From positions 124,001-188,000 of the forward strand of contig CBFHJH010000001.1 of the NCBI GenBank assembly GCA_965656185.1: DNA of 64,000 nucleotides, given 5' to 3'. This document shows, in pieces, positions 1-9,512 of this stretch; the first letter of the stretch is position 1, and each line of letters begins with the position of its first letter. The notes beneath the pieces are model-generated. The model had not been told where the DNA came from, searched no databases, and was given only the letters and a program-made list of their open reading frames with translations. The translations under genes and the position numbers were made by a program. This DNA is from Croceimicrobium sp965656185 (lineage in GTDB: Bacteria > Bacteroidota > Bacteroidia > Flavobacteriales > Schleiferiaceae).

Positions 1-1001
1 ATATTACCCGAAGGGGCCGATCCTGGATTCATATCCGTTGCGATCGCTACAATCGCATTTCTATCGATGAGCTCCTTGGCCGGTGCAAAGGGGATATCCA
101 GAAACAAAGAACAGCCCGGTAAAACGGTGGCAATCGTATTACTCTCCGCTAAAACGTTCAAATCTTCCTCGGTCATAACCTCTAGGTGATCGAGCGATAA
201 AGCCCCACGATCTACCAGAGCTTTTACCGCCCCAATGCTATTGAATTGATTTACATGAACTTTTGCTTCTAATCCGTAAGCCTTTGCTGCTTCCACAATG
301 GCCAAGGTTTGGTTAAGGTCAAAATAACCTTTTTCACAAAAGGCGTCTACGTAGTCGGCCAAACCTTCTTCTGCAATTTGTGGAAGCATTTCGTTTATGA
401 TCAGGTCGATGTAGGCTTGGGGCTCATTTTTGTACTGTGGAGGAAAAGCATGGGCACCTAAGAAAGTAGCCTTGATCGGGAGGTCCATTTCTTCTTTGAG
501 ACGCTTTACTACTCTGAGCATTTTAATTTCAGCCTCTGTACTTAATCCATAGCCACTTTTTATTTCAAGCGCGCCAGTTCCATAACTGATCAACTCTTCC
601 AAGCGCGCTTTGGCTGCCGTATATAGACTTTCTTCACTAGAAGCGGCGAGCTTAGCCGCCGAATTAAGAATGCCACCGCCCGCTTCTGCGATCTCTGCGT
701 AGCTTTTCCCCGCCAAACGCATGGCAAATTCATCTTCTCGATTGGCGGCGTAAACCAAATGGGAGTGGCTATCTACAAAGCTAGGTAGAACGGTAGCTCC
801 TTGGCAATCTATTACTTCATCGAATAGGTCTTGGTCAGGATTTGGTCCATTTCCTATTTGTTTAATATGGCCATTCTCTTCCACCAAGAAAGCCTGTTCT
901 ATTACCGGAAGCTTGTTAATTTCCGAACCGCGTAAATAAGGTCTGGAGCCATTCTCTACTTGAATTAAATTACCAATATTGTGAAACAAGCGTTGTGCCA
1001 T
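1..1001 (-). CDS. hutI: Imidazolonepropionase HutI, partial (3' end outside window)
   Basis: Hydrolyses 4-imidazolone-5-propanoate to N-formimino-L-glutamate, third step of histidine breakdown, in the cytosol. Reading the minus strand from the ATG at 1001 gives an open frame of 333 codons that leaves the window at base 1. Visible features are the amidohydrolase metal motif in VDSHSHLVYAANR, the substrate-binding stretch IKSGYGL, the histidine in LGAHAFPPQYK, a second metal histidine in KVHVNQF, and near the edge the family motif IATDMNPGSAPSGN with the catalytic aspartate. About 80 C-terminal residues of the usual ~410 are missing because of the window edge, not because of a break. It is divergent from the lipoprotein gene at 1088. 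No other hut gene is visible here. Confidence 0.95.
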   Translation of the reverse strand, partial: MAQRLFHNIGNLIQVENGSRPYLRGSEINKLPVIEQAFLVEENGHIKQIGNGPNPDQDLFDEVIDCQGATVLPSFVDSHSHLVYAANREDEFAMRLAGKSYAEIAEAGGGILNSAAKLAASSEESLYTAAKARLEELISYGTGALEIKSGYGLSTEAEIKMLRVVKRLKEEMDLPIKATFLGAHAFPPQYKNEPQAYIDLIINEMLPQIAEEGLADYVDAFCEKGYFDLNQTLAIVEAAKAYGLEAKVHVNQFNSIGAVKALVDRGALSLDHLEVMTEEDLNVLAESNTIATVLPGCSLFLDIPFAPAKELIDRNAIVAIATDMNPGSAPSGN

Positions 1002-1087
1002 GTCTAATTTTTTGGCTAAGATAACCAAGCCATAGGCAAGGGAAATGAGAATGTATCGGTTTTGTACCTTGCGGGAAAATTGAATAT

Positions 1088-3163
1088 TTGAATAAGAGAT
1101 CACTACTCTGCCTTTTACTTGGTCTCAGCCTTTTTTCTGCCTGTAGGCCCGAACCAGAAACTGCTCATTGGGAGGTGGATACTCTGGTTCCTATTTTACG
1201 TACCCGTTTAGATATTTTAGATCTAAACTCCAGTGACAGCCTAATTCAAGCTGGTACGGATGGTGAAGTTGCCTTGGTAATGCGCACTAAATTGGCCGAA
1301 TTAAAACCAGGAGCCATTGCGCCGCCTTTCAATGAACGCTTCAGTAATACCGCTACTTTGCAAAAGATCACCTTAGGCAAGCAAGTGATCCAGAATCGTA
1401 TTTCATTAGGAATGGTAGCTATGCAGGCTGGTTTAAACGGGGCATTGCTAATCGCCGCCAATGGAACTAATCAGGTTATCCCACCCTTAAGCGGTATTGG
1501 CCCATCTACCTTTAATATCGATGCTACAAACTACTTTCAATCCATCACATTACGAGACGGATGGTTAGTATTGCGAATGGAGAATAATTTCCCGATCGAC
1601 TTAACCAATCTGCAGTATGCCATTCAAAATCAAAATAGTGGAACCTTTGTTTTACAGAATACTCTAGCGAGTCTGCCAGCAGGTGGAGTGCATTATGATT
1701 CGGTACATTTAGTAAATAACTTTTTGATCGAGGGAAACTTGGTGGCTTCATTGATCAATCTTGACTCCCCAGGGAGTAACGGTAATGCGGTTCTGATCGA
1801 TACTTCGGATGCACTGGACCTCAGGGTTAGCATCGATAAAATGGATCCCGTTTCGGCAACAGCCATATTTCCGGCTCAAGACCTTTTCAACGATACGGCG
1901 GCTGCAACCATTTTTCCCGGTGGCTCGCGTTTAACCGCGGTGCACGTGGCCGAAGGTGATATTTTCATGGACGCTTACAGTACCATAGACGATAGTATCA
2001 ATCTTCGTTACTCATTACCAGGAGCGCGCGATCAGGCCAACAATATTTTGGAGTTTGTTGAGGTCATTCCCGCAGCACCACCCAACTCTACCGTTAATCG
2101 TTATGCACAAATTCCAATTTCCAATTATTTATTGGACATGACCGGATTACCTGGTGACCTGGGAGTCTACAATACCTTTTATACCATTTTTACCGGTGGA
2201 ATCGATAGTACGGGGCGGTTGATCAATCTATCCTTAAGCGACAGCGTTTATGTGGAAACGGGAATCGATAATTTGGTAACCGACCGAGGCTACGGCTTTT
2301 TAGGTTACGACACCATTAGTAGTCAGGAAGTAATTGCCAGTGATACCTTTAGTGATATTTTGGGTGGGGCTTTAGATCTACAAGAGGCATCCGTAACCTT
2401 GAGCATCGAGAACTATGTGGGCACTCATTTTAGTGCCCAGATCAATCAATTGAAGGGTATAAGAGCTAATGAAAGTCAAGACCTTAGTTGGAATCAGTTA
2501 GGTACGCAATTTAGCCTTCCTCCTGCGCAAGAGAATCAACCAGGAACAAGGCCTACACCGTCTACTATCCAAATTCAATTGGATCAAAATAATAGTAATA
2601 TTCAGGATGTTATCGAGATTAGGCCAGCTAGTTTTCAAACCGATGTTACCGCTTACATGAACCCGGGTCGGCCTAACACGGATTTGAGTCAATTCTTGTA
2701 TACCGATTACGGATTGGAAGCCTACGTAGACTTGAACTTACCCCTTCACTTAGGGATGAAGGACCTTTTTTTAGGCGATACCACAGATTTCAATTACCTA
2801 GAACTTGATCCTGGCGGAAGGATGCAACAAGGTATCTTAAAGGTTTTGGCCGAAAATACCTATCCTTTTCAAGCCGCAGTGGAGCTTCTTTTGTTCGATC
2901 AAGATCGAAATCTTCTCGACACCTTACAAAGTGCTAAATTGATTAATGCGGCTCCTCGCGACGCTAATGGTCGTTCTAATGGTAGCGCTAGCAGTGAATT
3001 AGACTTTCCCATTGGTCCAGATCAAATTGAAAACTTAAAAGAAACCCGATATATTTTTATTCGCAGTGTACTTAATAGTCCGCCGAATGAGACCGTTCGA
3101 ATTTATTCCGATAATTACCTCGACTTGCAATTGGTAGGTGATTTTAGATTGAGCACGCAATGA
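1088..3163 (+). CDS. Large hypothetical lipoprotein
   Basis: Protein of 691 residues with a lipoprotein signal peptide (basic start, leucine-rich core, LFSAC lipobox with Cys at about residue 19), so it is probably anchored in the outer membrane. The mature part is rich in Asn, Asp, Ser and Thr with many predicted beta strands and no catalytic motif I recognise. The start is a TTG: no ATG lies in frame near it, and only this codon gives a complete signal peptide. Its stop overlaps the next start in ATGA, so it is translationally coupled to the outer-membrane protein at 3160 and, through that, to the binding protein at 4401. The context suggests an envelope or surface role. Function unknown. 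Confidence 0.8.
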   Translation: MNKRSLLCLLLGLSLFSACRPEPETAHWEVDTLVPILRTRLDILDLNSSDSLIQAGTDGEVALVMRTKLAELKPGAIAPPFNERFSNTATLQKITLGKQVIQNRISLGMVAMQAGLNGALLIAANGTNQVIPPLSGIGPSTFNIDATNYFQSITLRDGWLVLRMENNFPIDLTNLQYAIQNQNSGTFVLQNTLASLPAGGVHYDSVHLVNNFLIEGNLVASLINLDSPGSNGNAVLIDTSDALDLRVSIDKMDPVSATAIFPAQDLFNDTAAATIFPGGSRLTAVHVAEGDIFMDAYSTIDDSINLRYSLPGARDQANNILEFVEVIPAAPPNSTVNRYAQIPISNYLLDMTGLPGDLGVYNTFYTIFTGGIDSTGRLINLSLSDSVYVETGIDNLVTDRGYGFLGYDTISSQEVIASDTFSDILGGALDLQEASVTLSIENYVGTHFSAQINQLKGIRANESQDLSWNQLGTQFSLPPAQENQPGTRPTPSTIQIQLDQNNSNIQDVIEIRPASFQTDVTAYMNPGRPNTDLSQFLYTDYGLEAYVDLNLPLHLGMKDLFLGDTTDFNYLELDPGGRMQQGILKVLAENTYPFQAAVELLLFDQDRNLLDTLQSAKLINAAPRDANGRSNGSASSELDFPIGPDQIENLKETRYIFIRSVLNSPPNETVRIYSDNYLDLQLVGDFRLSTQ

Positions 3164-4404
3164 GAAAGGTCTTTTTGTTACTCTTCAGTAGCCTGGTAAT
3201 CATGCTTCAGGCCCAGCAGGACTCTGCGGTTGCTTTTGGTGAGGTGCCGACTATATTTGGCAAACAGGCCAGGCCTTATTTGGAACTTGATTATCAGATA
3301 GGGGCTCAAAGTAGAGATTGGCAAAGCAATGATCTTTGGAGTTTTTTTTACGGGGGTTTTTTAGATGACGCGGCCAAAGCAGAATTACTTGATATTGGTT
3401 CATCACTGCGTTTGGGGGTTAATCAATCATGGCAAGCTCGCTTTGTTTATAAAGGTCATCAGCAAGTAAAGCTCTTACCCATTCCCAAGCGCTCCATTTA
3501 CCTTTACAATCGAAATTACATTGGAGCCGACCTTAGCAGAGACTTACTGGATTTAGCGTTAAACGGCAATCGGAAATTTGCTGGAACGCCTTTGCGAGAC
3601 AATTATATGGCCTACGAAAACTGGTTTTATTCCGGACTTGGTTTTCAATTTGGTTTATTGGTGGATACCATCCCGGTTTCGGTCGGGATAGGTATCAATG
3701 CGGTTCACAGCTATGAAGCGATCGATGCCCAGGTGGCTGAGTTCAATACAGCAGCCAACGGCGCCTATATAGAATTCGAAGGTATCTACGACTACTATCG
3801 AGCTAACTCGCTGAATGACCTGAGCCTGCAGGGCTTGGGGCTAAGTTTAGAATTAGCTAGCTCAGAGAAAATTGGACAACATGAACTTGCCTTCAAGCTT
3901 AAAGACTTTGGGCTGGCCTATTTCAATTCTATATACCGACTTTATCGCGATAGCAGTTTTCGATTTGAGGGATTAGACTACGGGCGATTACTTACTGGGG
4001 CTAATCCCCTTCTAGAAGCGCAGGGAGATACGATCTCGGCGGCTTTAGGGGCCGAGTCCAGTGAGGAGCTTTGGCGGATGATGCCTTTTTTTGTAGAACT
4101 AAACTACCAGTATAAATTGATGCCTGGCTCTCAGCATGCCTTAGGCTTGACCTTCGATTATCTTTATTTGACGGCCTACAATGTACGATCAGAACTTTCC
4201 TATCGATATCAGAAAAAAGCTCTGAATCTAAAGGCCGGATTGTCCTACGGTGGATTTACCACTTTTAGCGTAAATGCAGCCCTTAATTGGAATTTTGCTT
4301 CTTATTGGCGACTGCAATTTTCGCTGATGAATATTGGCGGTTTAGTTTTAGGCGATACCTTTAATGGCGCGGCCGCTCAAGTCGGATTGCGATATTATTT
4401 ATGA
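3160..4404 (+). CDS. Predicted outer-membrane protein, DUF5723-like
   Basis: Protein of 414 residues with a Sec signal peptide (MRKVFLLLFSSLVIMLQAQ) and no lipobox. The rest is made of alternating, aromatic-rich strands (for example QYKLMPGSQHALGLTFDY) and ends in RYYL, typical of a C-terminal beta-signal ending in an aromatic/hydrophobic residue; I infer an outer-membrane beta-barrel. It resembles the DUF5723-type outer-membrane proteins common in Bacteroidota, but that family call is from memory and not certain. It overlaps both neighbours by 4 nt (ATGA at 3160 and 4401), so the three proteins are probably made in a fixed ratio. Confidence 0.72.
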   Translation: MRKVFLLLFSSLVIMLQAQQDSAVAFGEVPTIFGKQARPYLELDYQIGAQSRDWQSNDLWSFFYGGFLDDAAKAELLDIGSSLRLGVNQSWQARFVYKGHQQVKLLPIPKRSIYLYNRNYIGADLSRDLLDLALNGNRKFAGTPLRDNYMAYENWFYSGLGFQFGLLVDTIPVSVGIGINAVHSYEAIDAQVAEFNTAANGAYIEFEGIYDYYRANSLNDLSLQGLGLSLELASSEKIGQHELAFKLKDFGLAYFNSIYRLYRDSSFRFEGLDYGRLLTGANPLLEAQGDTISAALGAESSEELWRMMPFFVELNYQYKLMPGSQHALGLTFDYLYLTAYNVRSELSYRYQKKALNLKAGLSYGGFTTFSVNAALNWNFASYWRLQFSLMNIGGLVLGDTFNGAAAQVGLRYYL

Positions 4405-6014
4405 GAAAGGGATTCATATTTGGCCTCCTAGCTTGGCTTATTTTGGCCTGTAGCCAAGCACCAAAGCGGGATCTAAAAACCGTGTTTCGTTACAATGAAA
4501 GTGCCGGTATTAGTAGCTTGGATCCGGCTTTTTCCAGAAATCAAGCAAACATCTGGGCCTGTCATCAACTATTTAATGGTTTGGTTAAGATGAATAATGA
4601 CCTAGGAGTGGAGCCCGATCTGGCTCGTTCTTGGGAGTTGTTAGACAGTGGAAGACTCTATAGATTTATTATTCGGAAGGGAGTTTATTTTCATGATGAT
4701 CCCTGTTTTGAGAATGGCCGTGGCCGAGAATTAAATGCTAAGGATATAGCCTTTAGTTTAGAGCGACTGCGCGATCCTTCTTTAGCTGCTCCGGGGGCCT
4801 GGGTTCTCAATAATGTCCGCGAGATAAGCGTGATTTCCGATAGTATTTTGGAGATAAGCCTGCAACAAGCTTTTGCCCCATTTCTTGGGATATTAAGTAT
4901 GAAGTATTGCTCAGTCATAGCGCCTGAGGCGGTGGAGTATTACGGGAAGGATATTGGTCAACACCCAGTAGGAACCGGTCCCTTTTATCTAAAGTTATGG
5001 TTGGCTAATGAAAGGCTGGTTATGCGCCGAAATTCGCGTTACTATGAAACTGATGCTGCTGGTCAAAACCTACCCTATATGGAAGCGGTTATGATCAGCT
5101 TTATTAACGATAAACAATCGGCTTCTTTAGAGTTCCTCAAGGGTAAATTGGATCTGTTATCCGGTCTAGACGCTTCCTATAAAGATGAGCTTTTAGATCA
5201 AAAAGGTTTTCTCCGCGATCCATACCGAGAAAAACTGGATCTATACCGCCAAGCGTATTTAAATACGGAGTATCTCGCTTTTTATGTGGACCCCGAAACC
5301 GAATCTACCACCGCTAAAGTTTGGTCTAATCGGGCCTTGAGACAAGCGGTAAACTATGCCTTTGATCGGAAAAAAATGTTGCGCTATTTACGCAATAATG
5401 TTGGCCGACCGGCAGAACAGGGAATGATCCCTGCTGGATTACCAGCTTATGATAGCACCGCGAATTATGGTTATCATTACGATCCCGTAAAAGCCGATTC
5501 ACTATTAACTGTGGCGGGTTATCCGAATGGCGATGGATTGCCAGAATTAACTCTACAAACCAATGCTAGTTACCTTGACCTATGCGAATACCTGCAGTCG
5601 GAGCTAGCCAAGTTAGGTGTGAAATTGAAAGTCGAATTAAGTCCTCCCTCTAGTTTACGACAGGCTATGGCCACCGGTAAAAGTCCGTTTTTTCGCGCTT
5701 CTTGGATCGCCGATTATCCGGACGCCGAAAACTACCTCTCTTTATTTTATTCCAAGAATAAAGCGCCTAATGGTCCCAACTACTCACATTTCACTAATCA
5801 TCAATTTGATGCATGGTATGAAGGAGCTCATGTAGAAACGAATGACTCTTTGAGACAGCAACTCTATCGTAGAATGGATAGTTTGGTTATGGATGAAGCC
5901 CCCGTAGTGCCGCTTTTCTACGACCAGGTATTACGCTTTTACCCTAAATCGATCGAAGGATTGGAAGGTAATGCCCTTAATTTACTGGATCTTCGTCGGG
6001 TTAAGAAGCATTAA
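4401..6014 (+). CDS. Peptide/solute-binding lipoprotein, SBP family 5
   Basis: Protein of 537 residues similar to OppA/DppA-type substrate-binding proteins. It has a lipoprotein signal (WLILACSQ, Cys at about 17), then family hallmarks: SLDPAFSRNQANIW, PDLARSWE, GVYFHDD, LNAKDIAFSLERL, HPVGTGPFYL, and in lobe II the RALRQAVNYAFDRKKML segment. These proteins normally deliver peptides to an ABC permease. No oppBCDF-type permease or ATPase gene lies in this window, so it is an orphan coupled to a lipoprotein and a predicted beta-barrel. It may hand substrate to a permease encoded elsewhere or have been repurposed. The 3' end overlaps the convergent nhaC by 4 nt (TTAA). Confidence 0.88.
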   Translation: MRKGFIFGLLAWLILACSQAPKRDLKTVFRYNESAGISSLDPAFSRNQANIWACHQLFNGLVKMNNDLGVEPDLARSWELLDSGRLYRFIIRKGVYFHDDPCFENGRGRELNAKDIAFSLERLRDPSLAAPGAWVLNNVREISVISDSILEISLQQAFAPFLGILSMKYCSVIAPEAVEYYGKDIGQHPVGTGPFYLKLWLANERLVMRRNSRYYETDAAGQNLPYMEAVMISFINDKQSASLEFLKGKLDLLSGLDASYKDELLDQKGFLRDPYREKLDLYRQAYLNTEYLAFYVDPETESTTAKVWSNRALRQAVNYAFDRKKMLRYLRNNVGRPAEQGMIPAGLPAYDSTANYGYHYDPVKADSLLTVAGYPNGDGLPELTLQTNASYLDLCEYLQSELAKLGVKLKVELSPPSSLRQAMATGKSPFFRASWIADYPDAENYLSLFYSKNKAPNGPNYSHFTNHQFDAWYEGAHVETNDSLRQQLYRRMDSLVMDEAPVVPLFYDQVLRFYPKSIEGLEGNALNLLDLRRVKKH

Positions 6015-7450
6015 GCTTTGATCAATTTCCGGATCTTTATACTAAGACCAGCGTAGATCAAAGTGGTAATAGGGCTGAGGTAATTAAAGAAGGCATAGGG
6101 GAGATAAGCCAAAGTATCCACGCCAAGCACTCCACTTTGATAAGCGCCACAGGTATTATGAGGCACAAGAACGGAAGTTACCGTACCACTATCTTCAAGC
6201 GTTCTGCTCAAGTTCTCGGGTGCCAAACCCTTCTCTTCATAGGCTTCTTTGAACATTTTACCTGGAACTACAATTGCGAGATACTGATCACTTGCACTTA
6301 CATTCATAAAGGCGGTAGTTCCAACCGTGGTGGCGATCAAGGAGAAAGTTCCTTTGGCCAATTTTAATAAGGCTTCACTTATGCGGTGTAAAAAGCCACA
6401 GGCATCCATGCTTCCCCCAAAGACCATGGCAGCGAATATCAGCCACAACGTGCCCATCATGCTCGACATACCTCCTGAGCTTAGTAACTCCTGCAAAACA
6501 GGATGTTCGGCAGGGTAACTAATATCTACCGTCAAGGACTCCATTAGAATGCGGTAAATATGCTCCATGCTATCACCACCGGCCAAAAGGACCAATAAAT
6601 CGTATTGAAAGATCAGGGCGAAAACTAAACCTAATAGGGTGCCGATTAAGAGAGCCGGTACTGCAGGCATCCGTAGAACGATCAAAGCAATTACACTAAG
6701 GGGAACCAGGAAAAGCCATCCGTTTAGCTCAAAATTACTGCTCAGTTCGTTTAGGATCGGGCCCACCGACTCGATTTGTCCATTGCCATCCTGTTGTAGT
6801 CCGATCACCGTGAAGAGAACCAAGGCAATAAGAAAAGAAGGAATGGTGGTGTAAAGCATATAACGGATATGAGTAAATAGGTCGGTTCCAGCTACGGCAG
6901 GCGCTAAGTTGGTAGTGTCTGACATAGGAGAGAGCTTATCGCCAAAATAAGCACCCGAAATAACCGCCCCAGCTACAATAGCTTCACTTATTCCTAAGGC
7001 TTGACCGATGCCAACCAAAGCTATACCGACCGTTGCTGTGGTACTCCAACTGCTGCCAGTGGCTAGGGAGACCATGGCGCAGATTATTGCTGAGGCGGGT
7101 AGGAAAATGCTTGGACTCAGAATTTGTAAACCGTAATAGATCATGGCCGGAACTACCCCAGAGATCATCCAAGTTCCTGCTAAAGATCCGATCAACAATA
7201 AGATCAATAATGCACTACTGGTTTCCTTGATCGATTTTTCAATGCCGCTTAGAATAGTGTTCCAGCTGGTGCCTCGAAGAGCTCCTAAACCAGCTGCCAC
7301 CGCTGCGCTTAAGATTAGAATGAACTGATTTGAACCACTTAAGGCATCATCACCAAAAACGCCAATTACATTTATCGACAATAAAGTGATCAGAAAGGCA
7401 ACTGGAATTAAAGCGATGTATAATGGGATAGAATTTCTAGTCTCCGTCAT
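6011..7450 (-). CDS. nhaC: Na+/H+ antiporter, NhaC family
   Basis: Integral inner-membrane protein of 479 residues with about 11 hydrophobic segments. It exchanges Na+ for H+, giving sodium and pH homeostasis. NhaC-type features include the conserved loops SLATGSSWSTTATVGIAL and GAYFGDKLSPMSDTTNLA and the C-terminal half VPHNTCGAYQSGVLG. The ATG at 7450 is clear. It is the last gene of a minus-strand run after maf; the 36-bp gap suggests co-transcription. It ends tail-to-tail with the binding-protein gene and shares 4 nt with it. A Na+ antiporter together with Na+-coupled symporters elsewhere in the window fits a marine bacterium. Confidence 0.92.
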   Translation of the reverse strand: MTETRNSIPLYIALIPVAFLITLLSINVIGVFGDDALSGSNQFILILSAAVAAGLGALRGTSWNTILSGIEKSIKETSSALLILLLIGSLAGTWMISGVVPAMIYYGLQILSPSIFLPASAIICAMVSLATGSSWSTTATVGIALVGIGQALGISEAIVAGAVISGAYFGDKLSPMSDTTNLAPAVAGTDLFTHIRYMLYTTIPSFLIALVLFTVIGLQQDGNGQIESVGPILNELSSNFELNGWLFLVPLSVIALIVLRMPAVPALLIGTLLGLVFALIFQYDLLVLLAGGDSMEHIYRILMESLTVDISYPAEHPVLQELLSSGGMSSMMGTLWLIFAAMVFGGSMDACGFLHRISEALLKLAKGTFSLIATTVGTTAFMNVSASDQYLAIVVPGKMFKEAYEEKGLAPENLSRTLEDSGTVTSVLVPHNTCGAYQSGVLGVDTLAYLPYAFFNYLSPITTLIYAGLSIKIRKLIKA

Positions 7451-7486
7451 GTTGCCGTGATATTACGAAATAATCCAAGATTTGCT

Positions 7487-8065
7487 CTACCAATTCTGAA
7501 GATGTTCCACAATAAGGTGAGTGGGCAAGCCCATAACGGTAAAGTAAGAGCCCTCGATAGAACGGATCCCCAGCATTCCGATCCACTCTTGTATGCCATA
7601 AGCCCCCGCTTTATCAAAGGGCTTGAATTGCTCAATGTAATGCTCTATGGTCTTCGGCTTTAGCTCATTAAAATGGACTATCGTTTTATCGTGAAACAGA
7701 AGTTCCTTTTCACCGTCACTCATAAAAACGCCACTGATCACTTGATGACTTTTACCAGAAAGCTCTTCAAGCATTTCCTGTGCTTCCAATTTGTCCTGGG
7801 CTTTTTCTAAAGACTTTCCTTCGATCCAAACCACCGTATCCGAACATATCAATATCTCATCTGTCCGACGCTGGTTCTGAAGGGATCGACCTTTGGCTTG
7901 AGCTAAAAATTCGGCAATTTCACTTCCATTTAAATCACCGGGGTAAGACTCATCAATATGTGATCCTATTTGCCTAAAATGAAGGCCTAATTCCTTTAGA
8001 AGTTGCGCCCGACGAGGCGATTGCGAACCCAATAGAATTTTATGCTCTAGCCAGGTTAAGGCCAT
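7487..8065 (-). CDS. maf: Maf-like nucleotide pyrophosphatase
   Basis: Protein of 192 residues, the usual length for Maf. It hydrolyses non-canonical or excess nucleoside triphosphates (dTTP/UTP or m7GTP type) to the monophosphate and pyrophosphate in the cytosol. The N-terminal motif LLGSQSPRRAQLLKELG is diagnostic, followed by SDTVVW with the conserved aspartate and KAGAYGIQEW near the C-terminus. The acceptor sub-specificity (YhdE versus YceF) cannot be settled by eye. It overlaps the UbiA gene upstream by 10 nt and lies before nhaC, an arrangement frequent in flavobacteria. Confidence 0.93.
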   Translation of the reverse strand: MALTWLEHKILLGSQSPRRAQLLKELGLHFRQIGSHIDESYPGDLNGSEIAEFLAQAKGRSLQNQRRTDEILICSDTVVWIEGKSLEKAQDKLEAQEMLEELSGKSHQVISGVFMSDGEKELLFHDKTIVHFNELKPKTIEHYIEQFKPFDKAGAYGIQEWIGMLGIRSIEGSYFTVMGLPTHLIVEHLQNW

Positions 8066-8985
8066 TGTAAGACGAGGGATAAGGTGAAAAATGGCATGCT
8101 TAGAATACCTAACAACATGAATAGTTTCATAGCCAGACTAAGCTTTTGGAAGTGCTTGGCCTCCTTTGCTTGCCATACCTGATACAAGATCCATAGTGCA
8201 GGGGCAACAACGGCGATTAGTACATAGGAACTGGAGCTTTTATCGTAAAGCCATATGCTTTGAAGGTAGTACAAAATAGCGGCTATAAGAGGAAAGAATA
8301 AGGCTGTGAGCAAAATCTTAAGTCCTTTTAAAGGCAAGATGATCGCCAAGGTACGGTAACCAAATTGGTGGTCGGCTTCACAGTCTTCTCGGTCTTTAAT
8401 GATCTCACGAATTAAGGTTGTCCAGAAAGCAAATAGGCCATAAGCACTCAATACTTCAAGACTTTGTCTCAATTGCTCAGCCGTGTCCTCATTGGTTGCA
8501 GGTAAAAGGTCAAAAACTGCGATTAGGAAAAGGGGTAGACTAGCCAAGAGGGCTATGATCAAATTTCCGACCAGAGGCCTCTTCTGGAGGTCACTGGAAT
8601 AGAAATAGAGTAAGACCCCGGCTAAGGGAGCAATTAACCAGAGGTTTTCCAAACCAGTTTCGGAGCTTAGCCAATATGCAATTGCGGCAGAAGACAACAA
8701 ACTGGCAAAGAATAAATTCCAGGCCGTGTTTTCAGATATAACTTTACCGATGGTCAATCGCTTTGCTTTATTTACCGCATCTACCGGCGCATCGTAAATG
8801 TCATTGATAATATATCCTCCAGCGGCCTGTAAAACAGACCATAGCACTAAGAGAAAGTAATTCAAATCATTTAGTGAATGCGGTAAATTAAGCGGAAGGG
8901 TGAAGCTATAGCGAATCAAGTACTGGATGAAGATGATCATCAGTAAATTGGGCCAACGAATAAGTTTGAAAATTGCTCCTACCAT
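8056..8985 (-). CDS. UbiA-family prenyltransferase (geranylgeranylglycerol-phosphate geranylgeranyltransferase-like)
   Basis: Membrane prenyltransferase of 309 residues with about 8-9 hydrophobic segments. Both Mg2+/diphosphate-binding aspartate motifs of the UbiA superfamily are visible: NDIYDAPVDAVNKAKR near residue 60, and KDREDCEADHQFGYRTL near 195. In flavobacteria, homologues in this position beside maf are usually named geranylgeranylglycerol-phosphate geranylgeranyltransferase, an enzyme of ether-lipid type. That substrate is an assignment by similarity, and menaquinone or other prenyl acceptors remain possible. It overlaps the HAD gene upstream by 7 nt and maf downstream by 10 nt, so it is clearly part of an operon. 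Confidence 0.85.
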   Translation of the reverse strand: MVGAIFKLIRWPNLLMIIFIQYLIRYSFTLPLNLPHSLNDLNYFLLVLWSVLQAAGGYIINDIYDAPVDAVNKAKRLTIGKVISENTAWNLFFASLLSSAAIAYWLSSETGLENLWLIAPLAGVLLYFYSSDLQKRPLVGNLIIALLASLPLFLIAVFDLLPATNEDTAEQLRQSLEVLSAYGLFAFWTTLIREIIKDREDCEADHQFGYRTLAIILPLKGLKILLTALFFPLIAAILYYLQSIWLYDKSSSSYVLIAVVAPALWILYQVWQAKEAKHFQKLSLAMKLFMLLGILSMPFFTLSLVLQWP

Positions 8986-9512
8986 GCGAAGTCCTCTTCT
9001 AGCATCCAGTTGTCCTGCAGTTTCAAGGTTTGTTCAATAACGTCGCGTACACAGCCCTGACCACCAGGAAGTGGAGAAACATAATCAGCGATGGCCCTTA
9101 CCTCTGGCGAGCCATTTTGTGGACTACAACCAAGCCCAGCCGCTTCAATCAAATGATAATCTGGAATATCGTCCCCCATGTAAAGAATATTCTCTTCCTG
9201 CAAACCCTGATGCTCGTATACCGCCAAGAAATCCTTCCAAGCGTCCATTTTATAACTGGCTCGCATGTAGATATCGCTAATTCCTAAGCGCTGCAGAACT
9301 TGTTTCACTCCTTCGCAATGGCCCCCAGAAATTACCCCTACTATATAGCCTTTTTTGATCGCCAATTGCATGGCATAACCATCTTTGGAGTTTAGGTTAC
9401 GCACGGGCTTCCCATCCGCGCCAATTTGAAATACTCCGGAGGTAAGCACTCCGTCCATATCAAAAACAAAGGCTTTCACCTGATGTAGTAGTTCTTTATA
9501 ATTTTTCTTCAT
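8979..9512 (-). CDS. HAD phosphatase, KdsC-like
   Basis: Protein of 177 residues of the C0-type (capless) HAD family, like 3-deoxy-D-manno-octulosonate 8-phosphate phosphatase (KdsC), which makes Kdo for lipopolysaccharide. Motif I is FVFDMDGVLTSG with the nucleophile aspartate, motif II is VISGG, and motif IV is YMGDDIPDYHLIEAAGLG, followed by the KdsC-like tail SPLPGGQGCVRDVIE. The Kdo-8-P specificity is inferred from these family features; other sugar phosphates are possible. It overlaps DUF2520 upstream by 17 nt and ubiA downstream by 7 nt. Confidence 0.88.
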   Translation of the reverse strand: MKKNYKELLHQVKAFVFDMDGVLTSGVFQIGADGKPVRNLNSKDGYAMQLAIKKGYIVGVISGGHCEGVKQVLQRLGISDIYMRASYKMDAWKDFLAVYEHQGLQEENILYMGDDIPDYHLIEAAGLGCSPQNGSPEVRAIADYVSPLPGGQGCVRDVIEQTLKLQDNWMLEEDFAW

